Made by a program: the position numbers and the translations under genes | Notes under the pieces: model-generated | The model's database searches: none | Seen by the model: only the letters and a program-made list of their open reading frames with translations | Told to the model about the DNA's origin: nothing | Assembly (NCBI GenBank): GCA_963738445.1 | Contig: CAVTWS010000023.1 | Location: 248,001-312,000 of the forward strand | Length of the DNA: 64,000 nt | Source of the DNA: CAVTWS01 sp963738445 | GTDB taxonomy: Bacteria > Actinomycetota > Acidimicrobiia > Acidimicrobiales > SHLQ01 | Reading direction: 5' to 3' | Shown here: positions 32,376 through 40,222 of the stretch, in pieces | Numbering within the stretch: position 1 is the stretch's first letter | Layout of the letters: each line of letters starts with the position of its first letter

Positions 32376-32797
32376 CCTCCACGCGGCCGAGCGACATCTT
32401 GCCGCATCGTCCCCCGTTCCTCTTCGTCGACGAGCTCATCGAGGTGGTCCCTGGGCAGCGGGCGTCGGGTTGGTGGCAACTCACGGGTGACGAAGCGTTC
32501 TTCGCCGGCCACTTCCCGGGCCGGCCGACACTGCCGGGGGTGTTGATGTGCGAGGCGATCGCCCAGGTGGGGGCCATCGCCGTGCTCGCCGACGAACGAT
32601 TCGCCGGCAAGCTGCCGCTGTTCGGCGGGATCGATTCCGCCCGATTCCGCCGTCAGGTCGGGCCAGGTGATCGGCTCCGTCTCGAGGTCGAGATGGGTCG
32701 CTTGTCATCGCGGGCCGGCAAAGGGTCGGGTCGGGCGTTCCTCGGCGATGACATCGCCTGCGAGTGCGACCTCTTCTTCGTCATCGTCGACGGCTGA
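32372..32797 (+). CDS. fabZ: 3-hydroxyacyl-ACP dehydratase FabZ-like
   Basis: A 141-residue hot-dog-fold protein. ILPHRPPFLFVDELIEV and AGHFPGRPTLPGVLMCEAIAQ contain the catalytic His and Glu of FabZ. It would dehydrate 3-hydroxyacyl-ACP in fatty-acid elongation. It converges with the minus-strand fab operon, whose last gene fabF ends 74 bp away, so the two transcripts meet end to end. Confidence 0.92.
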   Translation: MTSTRPSDILPHRPPFLFVDELIEVVPGQRASGWWQLTGDEAFFAGHFPGRPTLPGVLMCEAIAQVGAIAVLADERFAGKLPLFGGIDSARFRRQVGPGDRLRLEVEMGRLSSRAGKGSGRAFLGDDIACECDLFFVIVDG

Positions 32798-32870
32798 CCC
32801 GACCGGGTGGCATCGAGCGTCGGCCGTCTCCACGACGGAGCGGCCCGGGCCGTGCTGGGTCTGGTGTCGT

Positions 32871-34046
32871 TCAGCCGGGGCCGATGACCAGGGTGCCGTT
32901 GTGGCCACCGAAGCCGAAGCTGTTCGACATCGACGGGCCCGGCGTCCAGGAGCGGGGCTCGCCGGCCACGATGTTGATGACCACCATCTCGGGATCGGGC
33001 TCGCCGTATCCCGAGGTCGGCGGAATGAGCTCGTGGTGCATCGACAACACGACCGCGACCGCCTCGATCGCTCCCGCCGCGCCGAGGGGGTGACCGGTGA
33101 CCCCCTTGGTGGAGGTCACGAGCGGGCCCGGCGAACCGAACACCTTGTGGATCGCGGCCGCCTCGGCGGCATCGTTGAGCGGGGTCGAGGTGCCGTGGGC
33201 ATTGATGTGGACGATGTCGGCCGCCGACAGCCCGGCGTCAGCCAGGGCGAGCTCGATGCAGTTGATCGCTCCCGCTCCGCCCGGGGCGGGAGCAGTGATG
33301 TGGTGGGCATCGGCGGTGCTGGCGGCGCCCAGGATCTCGCCGAGGATGGTCGCCCCGCGGGCCACCGCGTGGTCCCACTCCTCCAGGACGAGCACGGCGG
33401 CGCCTTCGGCGATCATGAAGCCGTCCCGGCGGGCGTCGAACGGCCGGGAGAACCCTGTCGAGGACATCGCCGTCATGTTGGTGAATCCGGCGAGCGCGGT
33501 GGGGGTGAGCGAGGCTTCGGCCCCGCCCGTCAGCATCGCGTCGCACCGGCCCGTCGCGATCAGACGAGCGGCGTTGCCGATGGCATGGGTGCCGGCGGCG
33601 CAGGCGGTGACCGTCGCTTCGCACGGCCCCTGCCACCCGTACCGCATGGAGACACCCGCAGCTGCGGCGTTGGGCATCATCATCGGCACGAGGAAGGGGG
33701 AGACGCGGCGCTCGCCCTTCTCGTGCCGGGTGACGATCTGTTCCTCGAGCGTGGAGATGCCACCGATGCCGGTGCCGATCAGCACCCCCCGCCGGGTGGG
33801 GTCGAGATCGTCCAGCGGTCCGGACTGCTCCAACGCCTCGGCGGCGGAGGCGAGCGCGAACTGGGCGAATCGATCGGTCCGGCGAGCCTCTTTGGGGTTG
33901 TCGAAGTACCGGGCCGGATCGAAGTCGTGCACGGCGCGGAGGCCGACGGGCGGCTCCGAACACAGGCCGGTCCAGAAGGCGTCACGACCGATGCCGCACG
34001 GCGAGACGACCCCGACACCGGTGACCGCGACTCGACGCCCGATCAT
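32871..34046 (-). CDS. fabF: 3-oxoacyl-ACP synthase II (KAS II)
   Basis: A 391-residue condensing enzyme. The catalytic Cys is in TACAAGTHAIGNA, the two His in INAHGTSTPLND and KGVTGHPLGAAGA, and SNSFGFGGHN closes the thiolase fold. ATG 34046 is 12 nt after the acpP stop. It is the last gene of fabD-fabH-fabG-acpP-fabF. Confidence 0.96.
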   Translation of the reverse strand: MIGRRVAVTGVGVVSPCGIGRDAFWTGLCSEPPVGLRAVHDFDPARYFDNPKEARRTDRFAQFALASAAEALEQSGPLDDLDPTRRGVLIGTGIGGISTLEEQIVTRHEKGERRVSPFLVPMMMPNAAAAGVSMRYGWQGPCEATVTACAAGTHAIGNAARLIATGRCDAMLTGGAEASLTPTALAGFTNMTAMSSTGFSRPFDARRDGFMIAEGAAVLVLEEWDHAVARGATILGEILGAASTADAHHITAPAPGGAGAINCIELALADAGLSAADIVHINAHGTSTPLNDAAEAAAIHKVFGSPGPLVTSTKGVTGHPLGAAGAIEAVAVVLSMHHELIPPTSGYGEPDPEMVVINIVAGEPRSWTPGPSMSNSFGFGGHNGTLVIGPG

Positions 34047-34058
34047 CTGCGGCCCTCC

Positions 34059-34292
34059 TCAGAGCTTTCCGACGATGAGGTCGTACGCCTGGCCGATGGT
34101 CGCGATCCCGTCGAGCTCGGATTCGTCGACGCTCACGTCGAACTCTTCCTCGAGGGCCATCACGAGCTCGACCAGGTCGAGGCTGTCGGCATCGAGATCG
34201 TCGGCGAAGCTGGCTTCCGGGACGACCTTGTCGCCTTCGACCGAGAGAACCTCGACTGCACACTTTTTGAATCGCTCGAAGTTGTCGCTCAC
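34059..34292 (-). CDS. acpP: Acyl carrier protein
   Basis: A 77-residue acidic protein with the phosphopantetheine site DLDADSLDLVELVMALEEEF (Ser at about residue 38). The start is the GTG at 34292, preceded by GGAGG (minus strand, complement of 34298-34302). Upstream ATG codons in frame would add an unlikely Arg-rich leader. Confidence 0.96.
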   Translation of the reverse strand: MSDNFERFKKCAVEVLSVEGDKVVPEASFADDLDADSLDLVELVMALEEEFDVSVDESELDGIATIGQAYDLIVGKL

Positions 34293-34404
34293 TGTGCCTC
34301 CAGGGCTGGGACTGCCGGCAGGGCTCGGCAAGTTGGTTGGGCCGGTTCTCCGGCGGGGGAATCCTACTGTTCGCGTTCGCTGCGAACGGTGCTTGGCGCC
34401 AGGG

Positions 34405-35127
34405 TCAGCCCATGGCCAGTCCGCCATCGACGGGGAGCACGACACCGGTGATGTACCCGGCTGCGTCGCTGGCCAGAAAGCTGACCGCCGCGGCGACCTC
34501 GGCCGGCTCGCCCGGTCGGGCGAGCGGAACCATCGACACCAGCGCCTGTCGTTGATCGTCGGTCAGCGCATCGAGCATGTCGGTCGCGATCGGGCCGGGG
34601 GCCACGACGTTGACCGTGATGCCTCGACTGCCGAATTCCTTGGCCAGGGAACGGGCGAGGCCGGTGAGTCCGGCCTTGGATGCGGCGTAGTTGGCCTGGC
34701 CCGCCTGACCGCCGAGACCGGCGACGGAGGAGATGAACACGATCCGGCCGAAGCGGGCCTTCATCATCCCCTTGACCGCGCGTTTGGCGACCCGGAAGCC
34801 GCCGGTCAGATTGGCATCGATCACGTCGGTGAAATCCGACTCCTTCATGCGCAATACCAGGGTGTCCTTGGTGATGCCGGCGTTGGACACCAAGATCTCG
34901 ACCGGCCCCAGCTGCTCCTCGACCACCGTGAAGGCGGCGTCGACGCTGGATTCGCTCGTCACGTCGCAACGCACGGCGAGGAGTCCGGCCTCCGCCGCTA
35001 CGGGCGGCGGGTCGGAGCGATACGTCACGGCGACCCGATGGCCGGACTCGGCGAAGGTCCGGGCGATGGCCAGGCCGATCCCGCGATTGCCGCCGGTGAC
35101 GAGCACGACGCGCCCCGACGAGCTCAC
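34405..35127 (-). CDS. fabG: 3-oxoacyl-ACP reductase
   Basis: A 240-residue short-chain dehydrogenase. NADPH motif TGGNRGIGLAIA, NAG in SNAGITKDTL, and the catalytic Ser (ISSVAGLGGQ), Tyr and Lys (YAASKAG) are present, followed by PGPIATDM and the C-terminal YITGVVLPVDGGLAMG typical of FabG. GTG 35127 is the start compatible with family length. A 112-bp gap separates it from acpP. Confidence 0.95.
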   Translation of the reverse strand: MSSSGRVVLVTGGNRGIGLAIARTFAESGHRVAVTYRSDPPPVAAEAGLLAVRCDVTSESSVDAAFTVVEEQLGPVEILVSNAGITKDTLVLRMKESDFTDVIDANLTGGFRVAKRAVKGMMKARFGRIVFISSVAGLGGQAGQANYAASKAGLTGLARSLAKEFGSRGITVNVVAPGPIATDMLDALTDDQRQALVSMVPLARPGEPAEVAAAVSFLASDAAGYITGVVLPVDGGLAMG

Positions 35128-35191
35128 CGTGCGACCTCGTCGGTGAGGGAGGGCCCGGTCGACTCGGATGACTCGGAGGGGAGTCGGATGG

Positions 35192-36139
35192 TCACGCGGA
35201 TCCTTCGCGGGGCAGCCATCGAACGACCGCACTGGCCCAGGTCATGCCGGCGCCGAAACCGGTCAGGAGCAGCAGGTCGCCGGGTCGGATGCGGTGATCG
35301 TCGATCCCGGCGCCGAGCGCCAGGGGGATCGAACCCGCCGAGGTGTTGCCGGTGTTGTGGAGCACGGTGACGGCGCGGTCGTGGGCGAGGCCGAGCTTGT
35401 CCATGGCGCTCTGGATGATGCGGATGTTCGCCTGGTGGGGGATGACCCAGTCGATGTCGTCGACGGTCACGCCCGCCTTGGCCATGGCGCGCTCCGACGA
35501 TGACACCATGGCCCGCACGGCCCGACGGAACACCTCGCGGCCGTCCATCTTCATCTTGCCGCCGTGGTCGGCGTACAGGATGTGTCGAGCGGTGCCGTCG
35601 CAGCCGAGGTCGAAGCCGAGCACCGACGGATTGTCGTCGTCACGTTCGACGACGACCGATCCACCGCCGTCGGCGAACAGGATCGCCGTGCCGCGGTCGG
35701 TCCAATCGGTCCATTGCGACAGGGCATCGGTGGCGCAGAGCAGGACACGCTCGTACATGCCGGCGGCGACGAACGCGGTCGCCTCGACCAGGCCGTAGAC
35801 GAAGCCCGAACAGGCCGCGTTGAGATCGTGCGCGCCGCAGGTGAGGCCGAGCTCGGCCTGGACCGTCGCCGCCGAGCACGGGATCATCTGGTCCGGCGAG
35901 GTGGTGGCGAGGATCACGAGCTCGATGTCGCCCGGCTCGACTCCAGCCCGGGCCATGGCCTCCCGGGCCGATTCGATGGCCATCGTGCTCGACACTCCGC
36001 CCACCCGGCGCTCGGAGATCCCGGTGCGTTCCCGGATCCAGTCGTCGCTCGTGTCCATCGTCGCGGCGAGATCATGGTTCGTCACCACCTTCTCGGGCAG
36101 CGACGTACCCCAACCCGTGATGCGGACGCCGTGGGTCAT
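35192..36139 (-). CDS. fabH: 3-oxoacyl-ACP synthase III
   Basis: A 315-residue enzyme that starts fatty-acid synthesis from an acyl-CoA and malonyl-ACP. Catalytic Cys in LNAACSGFVYGL, His in VIPHQANIRI and Asn in HNTGNTSAGSIP are present, plus the N-terminal TSDDWIRERTGI motif. It follows fabD by 24 nt. Confidence 0.96.
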   Translation of the reverse strand: MTHGVRITGWGTSLPEKVVTNHDLAATMDTSDDWIRERTGISERRVGGVSSTMAIESAREAMARAGVEPGDIELVILATTSPDQMIPCSAATVQAELGLTCGAHDLNAACSGFVYGLVEATAFVAAGMYERVLLCATDALSQWTDWTDRGTAILFADGGGSVVVERDDDNPSVLGFDLGCDGTARHILYADHGGKMKMDGREVFRRAVRAMVSSSERAMAKAGVTVDDIDWVIPHQANIRIIQSAMDKLGLAHDRAVTVLHNTGNTSAGSIPLALGAGIDDHRIRPGDLLLLTGFGAGMTWASAVVRWLPREGSA

Positions 36140-36163
36140 GTGAAGTCGCCTCCGCGTGATCGG

Positions 36164-37339
36164 TCAGCTGGCACGGAGCCAGCAGATGGGTTGACTGGGC
36201 GTGACCCGCTCGCCTTCGACCGCGAGGAAGCCCATGACCAGCCCGGTGAACGGCGACCGGACCTCGAGGCTGCCGACGTGTCCGACGAGCTGGCCGGCTT
36301 GGATGATCGATCCCGATGGCAGCTGACCCGCCGGGGCGAAGACGCCTGCGCCCGGGCTCACGACCAGTCGCTCGGTGGCGAAGAGGTGTTCCCCCTCGTG
36401 CTGGCCGACATCGCTTTGCGGGTGCGACGACAAGACCTCGAGCATGGTGTCGAGATCTGCGGGCGCCGACACCGAGATGGTGCGAGGTCCGTCGAGCGTG
36501 CGTTTGGCCAGCCCGGTGAGCACGGTGCCGGGGCCGACCTCGACGTAGGTGGTGAAGCCGATGTCGGCCAACGTGCGAAGCGTCTGTCGCCAACGCACGG
36601 GGCTGCACAGCTGCGCCGTGAGCAGGGCCTGCCAGTCGGTCGGATCGGGGTGGGGTTGGGCGTCCATGTTGGCGACGAGGGTGCCGTCCGGCACGCGGAT
36701 GTCGGTCGAGGTGATCGCCTTGCGGAGTCGGTCCCGGGCCGGCGCCATCAACGGCGTGTGGAACGCTCCGCCGACCGGCAGACCCATCACCCGTTTGGCG
36801 CCGAGCTCCCGGCAGATGGCCGAGGCCTGCTCAACTCCCTCCGGCGTGCCGGCGATGACGGTTTGCCCGGGCGCGTTGAAGTTGGCGATCCAGACGTCGT
36901 CGACGACGCGGTGGCAGGCGATATCGATCTGCTCGTCGTCGAGTCCGAGCACCGCGGCCATGGTGCCTTCGCGTTCGTCGGCTGCCGCCTGCATGGCGTC
37001 GCCGCGTTCACCGACGAGGCGAACGCCGTCGGAGAAGTCGAGCGCGCCGGACGCCGTCAGTGCGGTGTACTCGCCGAGCGAGTGACCGGCGTGACCGGCG
37101 GCGATGACGCCGAGACGTTCGACGGCATCGAGGACGACCAGGCTGAGGACGAATGTCGACATCTGGGCGTTTCGGGTCTGGCGGAGCTCCTCGGCGTCGG
37201 CGTTCAGGAGCAGTCCGGCGACATCGCGTTCGGCGGCTTCAGAGGCCTCGGCGACGAGCTCCCATGACGGGTGGTCGACCCACGGCTCGCCCATGCCCGG
37301 CTTCTGGGACCCCTGACCGGGGTAGGTGAACACGATCAC
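36164..37339 (-). CDS. fabD: Malonyl-CoA:ACP transacylase with a C-terminal biotinyl/lipoyl-like domain
   Basis: The first 300 residues are FabD: TYPGQGSQ, catalytic Ser in GHSLGEYTAL (about residue 88), the substrate Arg region and His in GGAFHTPLM, ending EVGPGTVLTGL. About 85 further residues form a separate beta-rich module, LVVSPGAGVFAP ... IIQAGQLVGHVGSLEVRSPFTGLVMGFLAVEGERVTPSQPICWL. That is the pattern of a biotinyl/lipoyl hammerhead lacking the modified Lys (no MKM). Such a tail is absent from ordinary FabD. GTG 37339 follows AGGAG by 9 nt; GTG 37357 is the alternative. Confidence 0.92.
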   Translation of the reverse strand: MIVFTYPGQGSQKPGMGEPWVDHPSWELVAEASEAAERDVAGLLLNADAEELRQTRNAQMSTFVLSLVVLDAVERLGVIAAGHAGHSLGEYTALTASGALDFSDGVRLVGERGDAMQAAADEREGTMAAVLGLDDEQIDIACHRVVDDVWIANFNAPGQTVIAGTPEGVEQASAICRELGAKRVMGLPVGGAFHTPLMAPARDRLRKAITSTDIRVPDGTLVANMDAQPHPDPTDWQALLTAQLCSPVRWRQTLRTLADIGFTTYVEVGPGTVLTGLAKRTLDGPRTISVSAPADLDTMLEVLSSHPQSDVGQHEGEHLFATERLVVSPGAGVFAPAGQLPSGSIIQAGQLVGHVGSLEVRSPFTGLVMGFLAVEGERVTPSQPICWLRAS

Positions 37340-37371
37340 GTACGACGTCTCCTGCACAACGGTGTCTGCGA

Positions 37372-37377
37372 AGTATG
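37372..37377 (-). promoter_or_regulatory. -10 element (CATACT) of the fab operon
   Basis: On the minus strand CATACT is followed about 20 nt later by AGGAG (complement of 37349-37353) and then GTG 37339. This is a short-leader promoter with a ribosome site, unlike the leaderless ones nearby. Confidence 0.45.
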
Positions 37378-37429
37378 ACCGATCCGGCCCGGTGTTCGTT
37401 TCATTCCTGTGACGTCAACCCCTGGTTCG

Positions 37430-37573
37430 TCACCGTCGGGAGTGCGAGCCGAGGCCCAGCCGTTGCTCGGCGGCGTCGATCCGACGCGATCGCCACCACG
37501 CCACCGCCACGACGGTTCCGCCGGCGAGTCCGAGCCACCACACACGTCGGCATCGGCAGGTGGGTGGAACCAT
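37430..37573 (-). CDS. Small single-span membrane protein (47 residues)
   Basis: A short ORF from ATG 37573 encodes MVPPTCRCRR, then one hydrophobic helix VWWLGLAGGTVVAVAWW, then a basic/amphipathic tail RSRRIDAAEQRL. A TAGCCT box (minus strand, 37585-37580) ends exactly 6 nt before the ATG, as at known genes in the window, which supports expression. I do not recognise the protein. It lies upstream of fabD in the same orientation. Confidence 0.5.
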   Translation of the reverse strand: MVPPTCRCRRVWWLGLAGGTVVAVAWWRSRRIDAAEQRLGLGSHSRR

Positions 37574-37579
37574 GTGTGA

Positions 37580-37585
37580 AGGCTA
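37580..37585 (-). promoter_or_regulatory. -10 element (TAGCCT) for the 47-residue membrane protein
   Basis: TAGCCT on the minus strand is separated by 6 nt (TCACAC) from ATG 37573, a leaderless-type arrangement. Confidence 0.4.
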
Positions 37586-37632
37586 CGCTGCGGGGCTCCG
37601 GCGTGCAGACGCCGTGGACGTGACAGTCACCG

Positions 37633-37718
37633 GCCCGGGTGGCGGAATGGCAGACGCGGGGGACTCAAAATCCCTTGTCCGAAAGGGCGTGCGGGTTCAA
37701 GTCCCACCCCGGGCACCA
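37633..37718 (+). tRNA. tRNA-Leu (anticodon CAA)
   Basis: An 86-nt class II tRNA. The acceptor stem GCCCGGG (37633-37639) pairs with CCCGGGC (37708-37714) and is followed by an encoded ACCA. The anticodon stem GGGGA/TCCCT encloses the loop CTCAAAA with anticodon CAA at 37666-37668, reading UUG. The long variable arm (TTGTCCGAAAGGGCG) is the hallmark of tRNA-Leu and tRNA-Ser. The T arm is GCGGG-TTCAAGT-CCCAC with one C-A mismatch. Confidence 0.95.
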
Positions 37719-37766
37719 AGCAGTTGGCGGCACGCCGTGGTCACGGTGCACCGTGACCTGAGCGGG

Positions 37767-38170
37767 TCACGTGAGTGGACGGAGATGACCACGACCTCGC
37801 CCCCGCGAGCGGCGCCGGGATCGGGAATCCTCGGTTCGTCGCGCCGCCTTGGGCCGGTCCAACCGGGTCATCGCACGCTGGTGATGGGCGCAATACACGT
37901 CGACGGGCGGGACGACCTGCAACCAGGTCGTGGAGGTCACGTCAGCCTCGTAGTAGCGCGACCAGCCACCGAACAGACGGTCGGTGACGTGGTGGGCGAG
38001 CTCGGGCTCGGCGTCGGTGAGGACGAACTCGGCGGTACCGAAGGTCTCGGTCAAGCCGACGGTGTAGGCCCAGGCGGCGGGGCCGGCGGCCGGGGAGCCG
38101 GCACCGAGATCGAGCGGCTCATCTTCTCGAAGAGCTCGTCGTACGTCGCGCCGTCGCAGATCTCGCACAT
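37767..38170 (-). pseudogene. DUF4262-like gene, split by a frame change
   Basis: From ATG 38170 the first frame reads MCEICDGATYDELFEKMSRSI and then degenerates into Pro-rich sequence ending about 38053. A second frame (net -1) takes over with WAYTVGLTETFGTAEFVLTDAEPELAHHVTDRLFGG ... WLQVVPPVDVYCAHHQRAM and stops at 37767. An N-terminal MC.ICDGAT followed by 'aYTvGL...g..E.v.t' recalls DUF4262 proteins of unknown function. The switch lies between about 38075 and 38120. A lesion or a sequence error are both possible. Confidence 0.55.
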
Positions 38171-38398
38171 GGTGGGGTCTCCCTCGTGAGGGTGGTGGTG
38201 TCCTCGGCGGAGTTCCGTTGACCGGACCCCGCGATGTGAACAGCGACTCATGATCGAGGTGATGGCCGTGCGACGAGCGCGCGAAGTCAGAGGTGCGCGG
38301 TGGAGTACCTACGACTGGAAGTCACGTTCGCCGGACTCGTCGATTCCGTCCACCTCCCCCAAGTCACGAAACATCCGAATTGCGCAGCGCCGCACCGC

Positions 38399-38404
38399 CA
38401 TACT
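38399..38404 (+). promoter_or_regulatory. -10-like element (CATACT) for the EamA transporter
   Basis: CATACT ends 7 nt before GTG 38412. The upstream 230 bp (38171-38398) hold no gene that I can support. Confidence 0.35.
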
Positions 38405-38411
38405 GGCCCCC

Positions 38412-39461
38412 GTGACCGCCGACGCTCCGCCACGATCCGCGGGCGCAGAGCCGGGGACCGGCACCTTCGAACACCGCCGGCACGCCGCCGCGAGCTCGCA
38501 TCAGCTCGTCGGGGTGCTCATGGTGGCGGCGGCCGCGGTGCTGTTCTCGCTCAACGGGACCGTCAGCAAGATCGTGCTGACGAACGGTCTGAGCTCCCAG
38601 CAACTGGTGGAGACCCGATGCGCGGCGGCGGCGGTCGTCTTCTTCATTGCGGCGGTGGCCCGGGACCGGACCGGCCTCCGGGTCGACCGGCGCGAGCTGG
38701 CGTTCCTCGCCGTATACGGCGTGGTGGGCATCGCCATGGTGCAGTGGCTGTACTTCGTCGCCATCTCGCGAATGCCGGTGAGCATCACCCTCCTGGTCGA
38801 GTTCACCGCTCCGATCATGGTGGCGCTGTGGGTGCGTTTCGTCCGTCATGAGCCGGTCCGGGGCCGGGTGTGGGCCGCGCTCACGCTGTCGCTGGTGGGG
38901 CTCGCCATGGTCGCCCAGGTCTGGGACGGTCTGACGGTCGACGGGGTCGGACTGCTCGCCGCCTCCGGCGGTGCCGTCTCGCTCGCGGCCTACTACCTGA
39001 TGGGAGAACGTGGGCTCGGCTCGCACGCTCCGGTTTCTCTGGCCGCCTGGACCTTCGCGTTGGCCGCGGTGTTCTGGTCGGTCGCGGCGCCGTGGTGGCA
39101 CTTCCCGTTCGCCGTCCTCGACGATCGGATCGACCTCGGGGCGGCGACCGGCGGCAACCTCGGGGGTCAGGCGCCGACCTGGCTGCTGGTGGCCTGGGTC
39201 GTGCTCCTCGGAACGGCGGCCCCGTTCGGACTGGTGTTCCACGGTCTGCACCGGATCGGGGCCGCCCGCACCGGGCTCATCGGCACGTCGGAGCCCGTGA
39301 TCGCGGGGGCGTTGGCTTGGGTGTTCCTCGACGAGGTGCTCAACGCCGTCCAGATCGCGGGCGGCCTCGTGGTCCTGACCGGCATCCTTCTGGCCGAGAC
39401 CGCACGACCGATCCAGGCGCGGCCGGACGAGACGCGACCGACCGAGGCGACGAACCGCTGA
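38412..39461 (+). CDS. EamA-family (DMT superfamily) transporter
   Basis: About 349 residues with ten hydrophobic helices in two EamA repeats. The first starts LVGVLMVAAAAVLFSLNGTVSKIVL and contains VQWLYFVAISRMPVSITLLVEFTAPIMVAL; the second ends GAARTGLIGTSEPVIAGALAWVFLDEVLNAVQIAGGLVVLTGILLA. These are the duplicated signatures of drug/metabolite exporters. The substrate is unknown. GTG 38412 is chosen on the CATACT box and family length; a 35-residue soluble leader precedes the first helix. Confidence 0.88.
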   Translation: MTADAPPRSAGAEPGTGTFEHRRHAAASSHQLVGVLMVAAAAVLFSLNGTVSKIVLTNGLSSQQLVETRCAAAAVVFFIAAVARDRTGLRVDRRELAFLAVYGVVGIAMVQWLYFVAISRMPVSITLLVEFTAPIMVALWVRFVRHEPVRGRVWAALTLSLVGLAMVAQVWDGLTVDGVGLLAASGGAVSLAAYYLMGERGLGSHAPVSLAAWTFALAAVFWSVAAPWWHFPFAVLDDRIDLGAATGGNLGGQAPTWLLVAWVVLLGTAAPFGLVFHGLHRIGAARTGLIGTSEPVIAGALAWVFLDEVLNAVQIAGGLVVLTGILLAETARPIQARPDETRPTEATNR

Positions 39462-39480
39462 TCTGCGCGAGGATGGCGCG

Positions 39481-40206
39481 GTGGAATCGGGCAGGAGGGC
39501 GTATGGACAGTGGCAGAAGCCGGCCCTGACCACGCTCCGACCGCTCTTCCGGATGCTGTGGAAGATCCGGGCCGTCGGGCTGGACAACGTGCCGTTGTGG
39601 GGGCCGGCGATCATCTGCCCGAACCACGTCTCCGTCATCGATTCCTTCATGTTGCCGGCGGTGCTACCGCGGCGGATCACGTACGTCGGTAAGGCCGAGT
39701 ACCTCGACGACTGGAAGACCCGCACCCTGTTTCCCAAGCTCGGCATGATCCCGATCGACCGCGGCGGGGGCGACAAGTCACAGGCCGCCCTCGACACCGC
39801 GGCCCGGCTTCTCGACGCCGGCGAACTGTTCGGGATCTACCCCGAGGGCACCCGCTCCCGTTCCGGCGACCTGCACAAGGGCAAGACCGGCCCGGCCCGC
39901 CTGGCCATCCGAACCGGTGCGCCCCTGATCCCGGTGGGTCTCGTCGGAACCCGGCAGGTCCAACCGCCCGACGTGCCTCTGCCGCGGGTGTTCCTCCCCG
40001 TGGAGATCCGCATCGGGCGGCCGATCGACGTCCGCCGGTACCGGGGCCGTGACGACGACCGCTCCGTGCTGCGGCACCTCACCGACGAGTTGATGTTCGA
40101 GATCGCCCAACTTTCAGGACAGACGTACGTCGACGAGTACGCCTCGAAGGCGGCACCGGGTGAGGGCGTGTCGTCGTCAGAATTGTTGGCCCGGGCGGCG
40201 GCGTGA
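39481..40206 (+). CDS. plsC: 1-acyl-sn-glycerol-3-phosphate acyltransferase
   Basis: A 241-residue PlsC-family enzyme that makes phosphatidic acid or acylates related lipids. The catalytic block NHVSVIDSF (His-x4-Asp, about residues 43-51), the substrate loop FPKLGMIPIDRGGGDKS and YPEGTRSRSGDLHKGKTGPA are all present. No true membrane helix precedes them, so it is probably peripheral. Start GTG 39481 lies 19 nt after the transporter gene; the kinase gene starts 16 nt downstream. Confidence 0.93.
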   Translation: MESGRRAYGQWQKPALTTLRPLFRMLWKIRAVGLDNVPLWGPAIICPNHVSVIDSFMLPAVLPRRITYVGKAEYLDDWKTRTLFPKLGMIPIDRGGGDKSQAALDTAARLLDAGELFGIYPEGTRSRSGDLHKGKTGPARLAIRTGAPLIPVGLVGTRQVQPPDVPLPRVFLPVEIRIGRPIDVRRYRGRDDDRSVLRHLTDELMFEIAQLSGQTYVDEYASKAAPGEGVSSSELLARAAA

Positions 40207-40222
40207 CCAGGGGAGGGCGGAT

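Noticed and set aside
33097..37267. Long plus-strand frames across the fab operon
   Set aside because: Antisense to fabD, fabH, fabG, acpP and fabF, all of which have complete catalytic motifs.
37560..38189. A plus-strand frame running through tRNA-Leu
   Set aside because: It overlaps a well-formed tRNA and lies antisense to the DUF4262-like sequence; the protein has no coherent pattern.
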